From Daphnia carinata (Eukaryota > Arthropoda > Branchiopoda > Diplostraca > Daphniidae), in contig NC_081335.1 in NCBI RefSeq assembly GCF_022539665.2, forward strand, positions 8,680,001 to 8,744,000: 64,000 nucleotides of DNA, written 5' to 3'. Below the pieces are notes generated by a model. The model made no database searches. It worked only from the letters and a program-made list of their open reading frames with translations, and was not told where the DNA came from. Positions 34,148-45,456 of this stretch are shown here, piece by piece (the stretch's first letter is position 1; each line of letters begins with the position of its first letter). A program made the translations under genes and the position numbers.

Positions 34148-36308
34148 TTTTGTTCTTCCTAACGGGTTAGTCAGGCAGCTGAAGAAACCCAGTGCACTCG
34201 AAATTATCTGAAAAGCGCGTAGGCCATATCGTGAAACAAAGGGATAGATTACAGAGGACTAATAGACATTAATTACTTTTAAAAGACATGGTTACCTTGT
34301 CTTGTTTAGAGACACCTTGTTGTTCAATTGCATCCGTCTTCACACTGTTTTTTTTACTCCAGAGTAGATTCTTTTAAATACCGGGCTTCCAGTGCAAAAA
34401 GGGGAGGTGATTATTCAAAAAAAAAAAGAAAGTTGTTTTGTATACCTATGATATGTTTCAGCATCCCCAAAGAGAATGTTTCACTTACGGATTTCACCCG
34501 AGGTAAAACTTTTTCTAGTAAATCGTATTTCGTACGACAAATAAAATAACATTTAAATATTAAAAAACTATATCTAAGAAGGCATTGACAATTTATTTTT
34601 CATCATATGAAAATAATACCAGGCAAGTCCTCATCCAAAAAAAAGCATTCTTTTATGTAGCACTGGCAAATATTGGCATTCGAGGCATGGAAAATTGATC
34701 AGCTCAGCCATCTAAACAACATGTTTTGTAGTTTTCAAAATACAACGAATGGTAGGGCATCATCAACTACGTCTACAATTAATTTACAGGGGTGACTTAC
34801 CACTGAAGATCAAAGATATTCAACGAAAAAATTGGAATAAGAGTTCTCTCAAATGCATTTATCAGCTATTTTCCAAGTTTTTGTTAGTGACCCTATTCCA
34901 AAATTGTCTTTGCATTCACAAATCTCTTTTTCAACTCCCAAAGCAATTTTTTTTCCCAGGGAAAGGCATTGGATTCGTTGCCAAGAGAACTTCATCATTT
35001 CAGACACTTGAACATGTGGTGGTACTCGGTCACTACGATATCTGTGTATCGACGGTTAAGCAACTCGTTTTCGATGTTTGGCTATTGTTAAAACGTGGGC
35101 AAACCTAAAGACGTAAATTAGAGTCTCAAATAGAAAGTAATTTAAAAAGTAAAACTTGAAACGTAGCTCGTGTCGATTTAAAAGACACTGATTTAGTCAT
35201 TCAGAATTTTTCATTATATATGCTAATAGCAAATTACGCAACATGCAAAATTGATCGACGGTGCAGTTTAAAGATTTAAAGTGATGAAACGTGACAAACG
35301 AGGTTGTTTGGCCGACCGAATCTGGCAATTTGGACACTCGGTTCTTTTTTCATGATGTGACGTTATGCAATCAAATTGAAGCACTCTTTATTGCTGGCGG
35401 GTTTCACAGCACAACAGAAACGATGAAAGTAAATTTCCTGCAGGAAAACTCGACAGAAAGCCAGAAAAGTTGGGGGGAAAAAACTTGATCTTCTTTTTGA
35501 ACCTAAAAGGTAAAATCGGTGCACAATTCTATAGATCCTTGCTTTAGGCTGATGTGGCAGTAACCTAATCACGTATACAACTTTCGAAATCAAAATGTGT
35601 ATCAAAGGCTTCGGGTTAAATACAATTTGTCTTGGATCTGCGTAGTAACGAGTCTAACGGAAGATAGATTACGTGACTGAGCTTTAGCGTCCTAGAGCTA
35701 GGGCGTCATCCCGCCAAATAACAGGTTCTCTGGAATAATTGCTTTCGAGTTCAACACATCTGAAGTGATCAAATTCGACTTTTTCCTTTTTTTTTTACAA
35801 TTCGAATAAACACGAAGTTTATTTTAGAAATACTAAAAAAAAAAAAAGATCTTTTTCCCCTATAAAGCTATGGTATTGCTCTTCATACACTAATTAGTTT
35901 GTTATACTGGAAAATAAAATGCTAAAATTCAACCATTGTTTCGAAACAATTAATATTCAAAATAAGAAGTACCCATTATATTGATAAATTCAGAAAAGGA
36001 TTCCTAACAAAACAAACTTTCTCCTCCCACCTATATTTGAAACTATAGTATACTGTAAGAATGTCACCTCTTCAGTTAAACTGTGTTAGACATTATGCAC
36101 TACCATAGAAATTAGACTGGAGGTTACAGTGAAGACTTACTTAATATTTTTGAATGTGAGACAAACGATGGGCCTCTACTCTCACTCTTCCCTAAAGATA
36201 TTACTGTTAAATATTATATGATAAAATATATATGATTAATGTAAAGATAAATTGTACTTGTATGTTTCTCCACCAAATTTCCACTTTCCACCAGATTCCA
36301 ACGCAGAA
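34148..36308. other. Intergenic, no gene seen
   Basis: AT-rich interval between the collagen promoter side and the 3' end of NitFhit. The longest plus-strand frame (34749-35108) has no recognisable features and is read as chance. Confidence 0.5.
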
Positions 36309-38279
36309 TTACACAAAGGTCTTGAAAAAATTACGAAGTTCGGCAGCTTCTTTCCTCATGTCATCCTCTTCACGCCAATCAACTTTGGGACCTTTGTCGT
36401 GATTTTTCAGCTCGACATAAACCTGGTCGTTTTCCTTGAAATCGTTTGGGCGTCGGGGCAATATATGCACATGCACGTGCTAATTGATGGCCAAAAAATA
36501 ATTAAGAACCAAACATTTTATTCTGAAACAATAAGTCCGAGAAAAAGAATAAATATAAATAAAAAGCTTTTATGCTCTAACCTGAATACTTTGCCCGGCA
36601 TCAGGACCGTCTTGAATGTCAACATTTGAAGAAGATACATCGTGGAAAAGCTCCATGCCACGTTGAACTCGCTGTGACGTCAAAAACAAGTCAGCCAATT
36701 CCTCGGCATGCATCTCAGGTATTCTCCTAAACGGCTTTAATGGAATAACCAGCACATCTGGGTGCAAAAAAAAATTAATTTAATTTAATTCCCTACAATA
36801 AAGAGAGGCAAACATAAATCTTACGTCCTGGAACGACACACTTCCGGTTGACAAAAGCCACAGAATGTCGACTTTGGTAGAAAACCGCCCAACCTCTAAT
36901 AGTAACCTGTCCAAATACGAATACTGCATCATCCTCAGGTAGAGGTAATGACGGAGATACGCAGGTGGGTTTATGGTAGATTTCGTGCCGACGGTGGTTA
37001 AAAACAGGCATTTCTCGCCGTACTTTATTCAGGTATTCCAAATCTACCATAGCTAAAGCCAAGCTTGTCCCTTCTCGGCATTGAGCTATCACTGTTCCCC
37101 AAGGATCAATTACCTGGCAAAATAAGAAATTTCTACCTGAATTTAAAATATGAATAAAAGGAACAAATTCGGTAGAAATACATACCATAGCGTGGCCGTA
37201 GGAGGAGCGTTTGCTGTTGTGAATGCCCGTCTGGGCGGCGGCGACCACGTAACATTGTGTTTCGATGGCTCGAGCTCTCAACAGGGACTCCCAGTGGGCC
37301 AGGCCGGTAGCAACCGTAAAAGCTGATGGATAAGTAATGATGTCGGCTCCCATGTGAGCTAGTGACAGACTGAATTCTGGAAATCTCACATCGTAACACT
37401 AAAGAATTTAGTTGTGGCTGAGTCTGTCGATGGAAAATGGCGCCAAAGAAATACTTACAATTCCCAAACCGATTTTGCCGACGGGCGACTCAACAAGGGA
37501 GGAAACAGATCCTCCTTTCTCAATATAGTCAGACTCTTTCAATTTGATCTTCTTCTCCGGTATTTCGACGTCGAAAAGGTGTGTCTTGTCGTAACGTCCA
37601 GCTATTTTTCCATTTGAATCAATTACTAAATGGGTGTTGTACATTTTACCACCTAAACTACTCTAAGCCAAACAATTTGCAATTGTAGTATTTTATATGT
37701 ATAACATAACAATAATGTTATTTACTTTATTGTGGAATCCACCTATAGAAATCCAGATGTGATTTTGCACTGCAAGTTCGCAATAGCTCTTAATTAATGG
37801 TCCATCTATATTCTCTGCCAACTCCAACGATTGGGCATGTGATTCAGCTATATAGTCACATGCCTCTGGTAAGAAGATGACCTGATAGAAAATTTTTTAT
37901 TGGTGAATATGTCTGGTTTAATTAATTATTTACTAAGTACTTTTGCACCAAGGCTACCGGCGTCTTGGATTTGTTTCTTGGTAATGGCAAAATTTTCTGC
38001 CTTATCTGATGTTGCTGTCATCTGCGCAACTGCAACTAACGATTGCTTGTCTAAATAAAATAAAATTGTTGGTTAAATACGAGTTTTAAAGAAATCACAG
38101 TTTTGCAGAATTTCATTACTTGAATCAAACATTTTGACAGTGGTTGAATAAGGTCTTTGAAGCGAAAAAACACCACTGATTGCACTGTGGTTACGAGCAG
38201 AAAATATTAAAAAACTACTAGTATGATTTCTAACAACACCCAAATGTTTAGGAAATATGCATTTAAAGAATAAATGCAT
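36309..38279 (-). CDS. NitFhit: Nitrilase-Fhit fusion protein (NitFhit)
   Basis: Eight exons (38120-38279, 37941-38050, 37726-37881, 37459-37662, 37186-37398, 36825-37113, 36582-36757, 36309-36479) total exactly 492 residues. The N-terminal ~35 residues are basic and hydroxylated and could target mitochondria. The nitrilase (carbon-nitrogen hydrolase) domain shows catalytic Glu (FLPEACDYI), Lys (GRYDKTHLF) and Cys (ICYDVRFPEFS). The C-terminal Fhit domain shows WAVFYQSRHSVAFVNRKC, PGHVLVIPLKP and the histidine triad HVHVHILPR. In mammals Nit1 and Fhit are separate; in flies and nematodes they are one protein. Nit1 acts on deaminated glutathione and Fhit hydrolyses Ap3A. It shares a 242-bp head-to-head promoter with BCD1. 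Confidence 0.95.
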
Positions 38280-38521
38280 GGATAAATTGAGAATAAATTA
38301 GTTTCTTTCTCAACAAATACGAACGTCACGACAGGGTGTTTACCTTTATGCACTGCCATCTGTTGGGATTTTATGAAGTTAAAGAAAAAGGAAAAAACAT
38401 GGTCGCCACCACGTGTTTTGAATTGTGCTAGTACTTCCACATTTCTTTTGACAAATCCTATCCTACATCGGAGGCACCTTCAAACAATAACAAGCACAAC
38501 CAGTTTCTCTTGATGTTCTAA
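38280..38521. promoter_or_regulatory. Bidirectional promoter region of NitFhit and BCD1
   Basis: Only 242 bp separate the divergent start codons at 38279 (minus) and 38522 (plus). No TATA box is evident near either start; both genes are expected to be housekeeping. The shared regulation is inferred from geometry. Confidence 0.5.
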
Positions 38522-39604
38522 ATGGAAGTAGTAATTAAACGGGAATTGACCGAAGATGCATTGAAAAATCGCTTGGGAACGTGTGAAAAATGTGGCGCGC
38601 ACGAAGCAAGATACACCTGTCCTCGTTGTGAATTCCGATCATGTTGCTTGCAATGCGTTAATCTTCATAAGAAAGAATTTGATTGCAATGGAATTCGAGA
38701 CAAGACTCGATTCAAATCTGTGTCACAATTTACAGAACTAGATTTGCTGAGTGGTAAGGGAAAACAATTACCTATATTATGTTCAACTGACTTATTTTGT
38801 TACTGTAGATTATCGTCTATTGGAAGAAGCAGGCAGATCTGTTGAAGCCTACAACAGAGATGTCAGCAAAAGAAATACTAGAATGAATAAGGAGCTGCCA
38901 ACGGTATTTTTGAAGCCATCAGTCAAAATCATTAATTTTAGATAACAGACTTTTATCCTCAGCATCTCCATCGTCTGAGGTGTGCTGCAGCCCAACGTGG
39001 TATCACTCTGAGATTTCTACCCCCAAATTTCACTCGCCATAAATTCAACACTACCTACCTTGACTGGAAATCAAAGAAAATTGATTGGAAAGTGGAATGG
39101 AAATTTACCTGGCTTGATGTAAATACTGTTGAAAATCGGTAACTATGAATGTTTCATCTTATAATCTCACAGAAAGAGCATGGGGTCTCAAGTTCATCTT
39201 GAATTTAGGGTTTCAGAAAATGACAGTCTGCAAAATGTTTTCGAAAAAACTATAGAAAGCAAGCCTAAGTATCTGTCGTTAAGTGAAGCTGATGTTAAAA
39301 ATGTGCACATATTCCTTCCAGCAGAGCACTCACCTGGTCAAAATGGAAGGTAACTGTTTTTGGAAAATTCCAGCTTCGATTTATAACTTACATGACCATT
39401 TTCTGCTTAATTCCAAGGTTTCATCAGATCAGTCTCGACAAAACTTTGTCAGACAATCTCAAGGGAACTGTGATAGTCGAACACCCCATCTTTCATGTAG
39501 TCCTAGATCCGCAAGATCGATATCCCCTTGGTTGGTACTCCACTCAGAGTCAGAGAACCAAGGGCAAAATGCAAAAAAGAACCCTCTCCCCATGGCGACA
39601 ATGA
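38522..39604 (+). CDS. ZNHIT6: Box C/D snoRNA assembly protein BCD1 (ZNHIT6), tail frameshifted
   Basis: Five exons (38522-38753, 38809-38903, 38963-39138, 39209-39349, 39418-39604) give 276 residues. The zf-HIT domain is at residues about 21-56 (CEKCGAHEARYTCPRCEFRSC ... CVNLH). It is followed by the BCD1 core with DYRLLEEAGRSVE, RLRCAAAQRGITLRFLPP, WKVEWKFTW and IFHVVLDPQDRYPLGW. BCD1 helps assemble box C/D snoRNPs in the nucleus with NUFIP and the R2TP machinery. As given, the frame ends SPWRQ at 39604. One fewer A in the A6 run at 39573-39578 would open an acidic tail (PHGDNDADESSGKKQ, then KLTFFDVSDGEEQSD) to a stop at 39678-39680, which looks like the genuine C-terminus. So there is a one-base lesion or a homopolymer sequencing error. 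Confidence 0.9.
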
Positions 39605-39680
39605 TGCTGATGAATCATCTGGCAAAAAACAAAAATTAACATTTTTTGACGTCTCTGATGGCGAAGAACAAAGTGATTAA

Positions 39681-40089
39681 TATCGATGAATGCTTATTTC
39701 GTTTCGCTTTTGTTTATTCGAGTACAGGATGGGACACTAAAGATCAAAATTGGCAATAATTCATACTCGATAGAGAACAGAGAGAGACCAACAAGAAAAA
39801 AACCACCACCTTCATCCCATTTAACTTTCGTAAATAACTGTTTCGATACTACAAGCTGAACAACAGTGAATAACTCGGGGATGAAAATGTGATTGTTAAA
39901 TCCAAGTAAAATTGTGAAATAGAGGAATTGTCCCGTAAAGCTAAAAGCTAATCCTTACGTTTTTAAAATACGATGATAAGCAAGAAAAGGGCAAACAATC
40001 GTCGTTTCTCTCACCAAGTTGCCAAACAGAAAACACTATACAATGCACAGACACACAGCTGAAGTGGTTCGAACGTGACAAGATCGGTC
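39681..40089. other. Convergent 3' region between BCD1 and RXR
   Basis: Holds the 3' UTRs of two convergent genes. No further gene seen. Confidence 0.5.
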
Positions 40090-41786
40090 CTAAGTCTCTG
40101 CTGGCGCTTCCAGCATTTCGAGAAGGAAGGATTCAATAGGTGTGTCTCCAATTAGTTTGAAAAAGAACAGGTGTTCTAGACATTTGAGACCAATAGAGCG
40201 AAGAGCGGGAAGACGTAGAAGTAATTTCGCGAAACGGCCTGGCTCATCGGCATAATTGGTTCGGGTGTATTCTTCCAACGTGGCGTACACTTTTTCACGT
40301 AGAGCTTCCACTTGCGACACAGACTTCAGTCCTTTGGGATCTGGTAAATATTGATTTTTTATTTTCGCTGCTCTAAAAAGGTGACTGATTTTTACCTGGA
40401 TTAAACAAGATGATGGCTCTGAGGCAACCTAACTCGGCCAGATCGAGTTTCATTTCCCTCATTTTGGAAACGAGCTCTGTTAGGACGCGGTCAAAGATCG
40501 ATCCTACGCCAGCCTGGTGAGCCGAGTTCCTAAACGATGAATTCAAATTTATGAATTTCTTTCCTTGTAATGGAACTCTCAATTAAGCTTTATAACAACG
40601 CAGTAATTTTTTTGTGTAAAACTATTGATTTACGTTAAACATTTTAAAGGAAGGGAATGGTCAAACAATAAGATAAGTAAAACTAACCGGTGGATAACGA
40701 GGCCAGTAGCGAGGACGATACCATCCTTGACTCCCACAGAGCGATGAGAGAACGCGGCAATCAAGAGTTCATTCCAGCCTGTTATTTTACAAAACCAAAT
40801 TAATTAAGTTATTTGATTTGTAGATAAACTAATTCTACGTATGCGAAATAATATTACCAGCTCGGAGAAGGACGACTTGGTCGTCGAGGGGCAATTCCGT
40901 AAAATGTGGGATGTGCTTGGCCCATTCAACCAACTGGAAAAGTTGTTTATCCGTGGCGGCGCAAATATTGCCTAAAGCGGCAGTGGCGGAATTCACCTGA
41001 GGCTCGTCCTTGCATTCGACACGTTTCTCCGCTTCCAGCACTCGCTCGATAGGCATGTCCCCTTGCCCACCTAAAAAAAATGAAAAAAAAACTCGTCAAT
41101 CACGTCTGCTACATATACATGAACGTCAATATCACTTAAACATACCACTTGTAGCATCCATGTCCATTTCTCCTTTTTCTTTGTTGCGTTGTCTTTCCTC
41201 CTGGACGGCTTCTCGCTTCATGCCCATCTGCAAGCATTTCTGGTAACGACAATATTGGCACCGATTTCTCTGGCGTTTGTCAATCAAGCATTGACGATCT
41301 TCACGACAAGCGTATGTCAAATCTTTCCTGACTGTCCTCTTAAAAAACCCTTTACATCCTGTTAGAAAATAAAACAAAAATTAACAATACAAAAATAGTA
41401 GCTAAGAAACCTATAAACTAAAACTACCTTCGCAACTGTAAACACCATAATGTTTTCCACTGGCTCTGTCTCCACAGATACTGCACAGATGTTTCGAGTT
41501 GCTAAGAGGATGGTTGGGAGGGTAGTGTCCAGATTTGGCTCCATTTGAATTGTTCAAGTAACCAGAGTGACCGATGGTGAAGGACGGCTGGGGCAAACTG
41601 AAACCCAATCCAGACCTATCATCATGAGATGATCTTTGTTGGTGATTCAATATCATGAGTGAATGCGAATAAGAACCTTGGACTTGTGGGGCTGTTTCCT
41701 CCTACACTCCCAGGACTGAATCCAGCCATCAATGTAGCTGTATCAGGTTTCATGTCGATGGGCGACTGCGGTCCTAAGCTGGACAT
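40090..41786 (-). CDS. RXR: Nuclear receptor RXR / ultraspiracle
   Basis: Seven exons (41677-41786, about 41428-41633, 41146-41358, 40858-41070, 40688-40778, 40396-40529, 40090-40340) give 405 residues. The short A/B region starts [20 protein letters not shown]. The two zinc fingers of the DNA-binding domain read [37 protein letters not shown] and [14 protein letters not shown]. After a hinge, the ligand-binding domain shows [60 protein letters not shown] and an AF-2 helix [12 protein letters not shown] is the heterodimer partner of the ecdysone receptor and, in Daphnia, of the Met/SRC juvenoid pathway. A 5' UTR intron is likely, with an acceptor just before the ATG and a donor near 41861. 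Confidence 0.96.
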
Positions 41787-42840
41787 GGTTTAATCTGTCA
41801 GCGTAAGAAACACATTTCATTTGATTTCTCAACAATTAGATAATGGATCGCGCTCTCTTACCTATTAGGTTGTCACCTTACGGGGAAGAAACACTTTCAC
41901 TACTACGACCTCGATTTCCTTTGATCAACTAAGGATTCTTTAAATTCTATAATCTGTTACCAAGTTATGTTAAAATTCACAAAAGAGATGAATAAAAGAT
42001 GTTGAAACTGTAGTATACTATGAAGTCTAAACGTCTGTTTACGAAATGAGGTTACGTTGACGAACATCGGACGATCACACGTATTGGGAACTTGCCTCCA
42101 TGGCGGTCCGACTGTATCTGGCTGTAGACAACCAGCGCCATTGGCGGCCGACGAATAGCTAACAAAAAGTTTTGGCTTAATAATGTCTAGCGCTCGAGGC
42201 TGCGCCATCTGCTAGTACGAAGAGAGTGAAAGTTGCGTGGCGTCAAAAGGTGAAAATTTATAATATTTATGAATGCAATGAACGTTGAAAATATCAGTAT
42301 TCTAGTATACCTTTCAAAAAATTTTATAATAAAATAATTTAATCTTAAACTTTAATAAATTCGAAGCATTTATTTTTAACACTGCAAACAATGAAAATAC
42401 AATAGCAGTTTTACTGGAAAAATAGCGCGACGCATGATTGAATCACGCAAGGAAGGCCTTGAAATATTTCAAGGCCGCGACGGCTTCAAGTCACGCTGGC
42501 ATAGGCTGACTACACTATTTATGTTCTTTCGCCGTCGTTGGCCACTCCCGCTCTTATAATATGAAAAAGTGTACCATGCAAACAGGGTGAGATTACGACG
42601 CTTTTTCGTTTTTTTTGGTAAAAAGCGTCAGCCAAGCGACGAGAAAAGTTTAACAACCTTCGGTACAATTCCGTACCAGATGGTGCACCACAGGAAGTTC
42701 TCGGACTTTTTTTCTTTTCTCAGACACAGTGATTGTTATTCCGCCCTCACTGCGTTGGCTCTATTTTTAATCGTTTTCACAGATTTATCATACAAAATTG
42801 TTTCTCGTAATAGGCTATTGCGTAGCAAGACCACAATCAT
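41787..42840. other. RXR upstream region
   Basis: Contains a probable 5' UTR exon of RXR (donor ATAG|gtaagag near 41861 on the minus strand) and a perfect palindrome, listed separately. I see no other coding gene. Confidence 0.4.
42456..42477. repeat. Perfect 22-bp palindrome
   Basis: GGCCTTGAAATATTTCAAGG followed by CC, identical to its reverse complement, with no loop. It lies within a locally GC-rich patch about 670 bp upstream of the RXR start codon. Confidence 0.75.
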
Positions 42841-43229
42841 TGGCATTGGCAATTCGTATTCGTCAACAAATCCTTTATTCCAAATCTTTTAAACATTGTC
42901 TTCTTCTTTCCAAAAGCAAATTGACCAAAAGCTAGGACTTTTAATGTCTGATGGAAAATGAGGGAAGGCGTTAATTGTTGGATGCGATATTCATTCGTTC
43001 CAACTGAATAGTCTGCTAATGGCGCCCAATTAGTTAACAGCTGATGTACCCAAATGGTTGTATAGTTCTGGTAGAAGATAATTGGACGGGTGCAATAGCA
43101 TTTTCTCGTGATTACATCGGCCACCCACACATCTGTTGTCACCCCTTTTAATTTGGAACTGAACAATGAAATTACTGGCCCAAAAATATTCACGAAGTAG
43201 GTCTTACGGTTACGATGGTTGCTGAACAA
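42840..43229 (-). CDS. Unassigned single-exon open frame
   Basis: A 130-codon frame from an ATG at 43229. The central part has protein-like composition (NIFGPVISLFSSKLKG, TTDVWVADVITRKCYC, YQNYTTIWVHQLLTNWAPL), with hydrophobic aromatic stretches. I do not recognise a family. The interval between RXR and the brn-like gene is otherwise empty, so a small real gene or one exon of a longer gene is possible; a chance frame cannot be excluded. Confidence 0.3.
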
Positions 43230-43903
43230 AATTTATCTACCATTTTCAAATGCTGTGACACCTATTGGCAGCTTACAAAAGGCTTTTTTGAGCAAGCGAA
43301 TTACAGTGCTGTAAATAGAACAGTGTGTCTAGATATAAAAAAGCCGATTAACGAAAAAAAAACTTCCAATAAAAAAGTAGCTTAACATTCTAAAAAAAAA
43401 TTGATTTTTAGTTAAAGTATTTACTTTTTGGGATGGCACAGTGGTGGCGCTGGTGAAATACAGGTAATATACAAAATGATTTTATCTGTCAAATACATGC
43501 ATAATCATTGAAGCAGACAACCTATATTTTTTTTTTTCGTTAAGCAAATGATCAAACGTCATAACGAGATTTTTAGTTTCCGTTCATTAGCGTAGGTAGG
43601 TTCCAATTTCCCGTCCAGGCATTCCAAGTAATCGCCTCGGTTGAGTTATAGGAAAACAGTCATGGTAAGGCAGGAAGAGGATTAGAGGCCGACAAGGAAA
43701 GTTTAAGCTGTTTCCGTTTTTCTTCTCTATAGAAACGACTTCTAGCTGCATCAAAAACGTCTGTGGCAGTTCCGTATGTTGTGTTGCTTTTGTAAAGTAG
43801 AAGACTGTCAGCAAAAGTAAGATTAAAATGGTGATTTTATAAACATTAAGTGTAATGTTTACATGCAGTTTTTACTTTCATTTGCCAGATAACAGATCTA
43901 TCC
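43230..43903. other. Intergenic, upstream of the brn-like gene
   Basis: AT-rich with poly-A and poly-T runs. No gene that I can support; the leader of the brn-like gene is expected at the right end. Confidence 0.45.
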
Positions 43904-45137
43904 ATGAAGCTTTTGAGGAAAACATGGAGGCTCAGGCGGAAATTCAACGGTCTAGCGTCCAAATGTGTTGCTCAAATGACTTTAGTGATGATGATCTGCA
44001 TAACAGTGTTCCTATACCACATGGGTGTATTCACTCATTTCCTAGAAAAGGACTACTACACAGAGTTCTCGTACCCTATGGAAGGTAATCTTCAACCTCT
44101 AATCAAGGAGCTGATATTGGGAAATGAACCACACGTCAAGCCAATTAACGTGTTCAACTACAGCTACCTGAAACTATGCCATGACAAGTGCTCCAGTAAC
44201 GCAAGTCCAGAACTTCTCTTTGTCATCAAATCAGCTTTACATCATTTTGAACAACGTGAAGCCATAAGACAAACGTGGGGCAATCAATTGCACCTCCCCA
44301 ATGTTGAAGTTCGACGTATCTTCTTGCTGGGCATGGGTTTCGATCCTGAAGTCCAAAGGAAAGTGGATGAAGAAGACAAATTGCACGGGGATATTGTGCA
44401 AGCCGACTTCCACGACAACTACCGCAATAATACGCTGAAGACAATGTCTGGCTTCAAATGGGCTGTCGAACACTGCCCATCGGCGCGTTATATCGTCTTC
44501 TCAGACGATGACATGTATATATCAACAAAGAACTTGTTACGATTCATCCGCAAACCATCAAGTTATCCTGAGCAGGAGTCGCAACCGTTGCTCGTCAAAG
44601 AATTCGAGCATAGAGACAGGTCTCTCAAGGAGGAACCTGCATTAGTGGACGAAGGTTTAGAAGAACAAAATGAGTTTGGATATCTCAACGAAGAGTCGAA
44701 ACTTTATGCAGGTTGTATCTAAATCTTTTTTCATTTAATTCCGCCAATACTTATAATTTATTATTGTCGTAGGATACGTCTTCCATTCTCCACCACAACG
44801 CCATCAGTCAAGCAAGTGGTATGTCTCTTTAGAAGAGTATCCATATCATTTGTGGCCGCCATACGTGACTGCTGGTGCCTACGTTGTGTCGCGATCGGCT
44901 TTACTGGACTTGCATTACGGTAGTTTTTACACCAAGTATTTCCAACTTGACGACATTTTCCTTGCACTTGTTGCCCTCAAAATCAACATCGAACCCGTCC
45001 ACTGTCCAGAATTCTACTTTTGGAAAAAGAAATACTCAAAGCTCGGATACAAAGACGTCATCGCCTCTCATGGTTATGGTGATCCCGATGAACTCAGGAG
45101 TGTTTGGAACGAGCAAAAATTAGCTGGCCATGCATAA
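43904..45137 (+). CDS. brn: GT31 beta-1,3-glycosyltransferase, brainiac-like
   Basis: Two exons (43904-44711 and 44773-45137) encode exactly 390 residues. This is a type II Golgi protein: a basic N-terminus, a membrane anchor at about residues 23-45 (MTLVMMICITVFLYHMGVF) and a luminal GT31 domain. Conserved motifs are FVIKSALHHFEQREAIRQTW, RRIFLLGMGF, DIVQADFHDNYRNNTLKT, FKWAVEHC, the metal-binding FSDDDMYIS, YPYHLWPPYVTAGAYVVS, LDDIFLALVALKI and a C-terminal HGYGDPDELRSVW. The C-terminal half resembles Drosophila Brainiac, the beta-1,3-GlcNAc transferase that extends mannosyl-glucosylceramide in arthro-series glycolipids. The insertion between the DDD motif and YVFHSP is long and acidic. The exact sugar specificity is inferred. 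Confidence 0.87.
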
Positions 45138-45456
45138 GATGCGGCATTTCCTCTTCGTTTTCCATGTTAAATTTTGTTTTTTCGTCCCTTTTGTGGATAT
45201 CCCTTGTGGGACGCGTTGTTGAAATACGTGCCTTTTCATGTAATCCATTGTGTTTTAGTCAATTCCATACATCGTCGTATCATTAGTGTTGAATTGAACA
45301 ATACGAAAAAGAATAAAAGATGTTATTGTTTCCAGATAGCAATCCTTTTCCTGTTGCCTCGATTTCACATGGGAAAGAATTCCTGCACGTGTTACCATCG
45401 CGTAAAGGAAACATTTTAAGGTAAATTAATCGTATACAAACTGGCTTATTTTGAAA
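45138..45456. other. Convergent 3' region between brn-like and SMARCE1-like genes
   Basis: 3' UTRs, with gaataaaag at about 45310 as a candidate poly(A) signal for the brn-like gene. No other gene. Confidence 0.45.

Noticed and set aside
34749-35108. 119-codon plus-strand frame
   Set aside because: No recognisable motif, no signal peptide, and no splice or promoter context.
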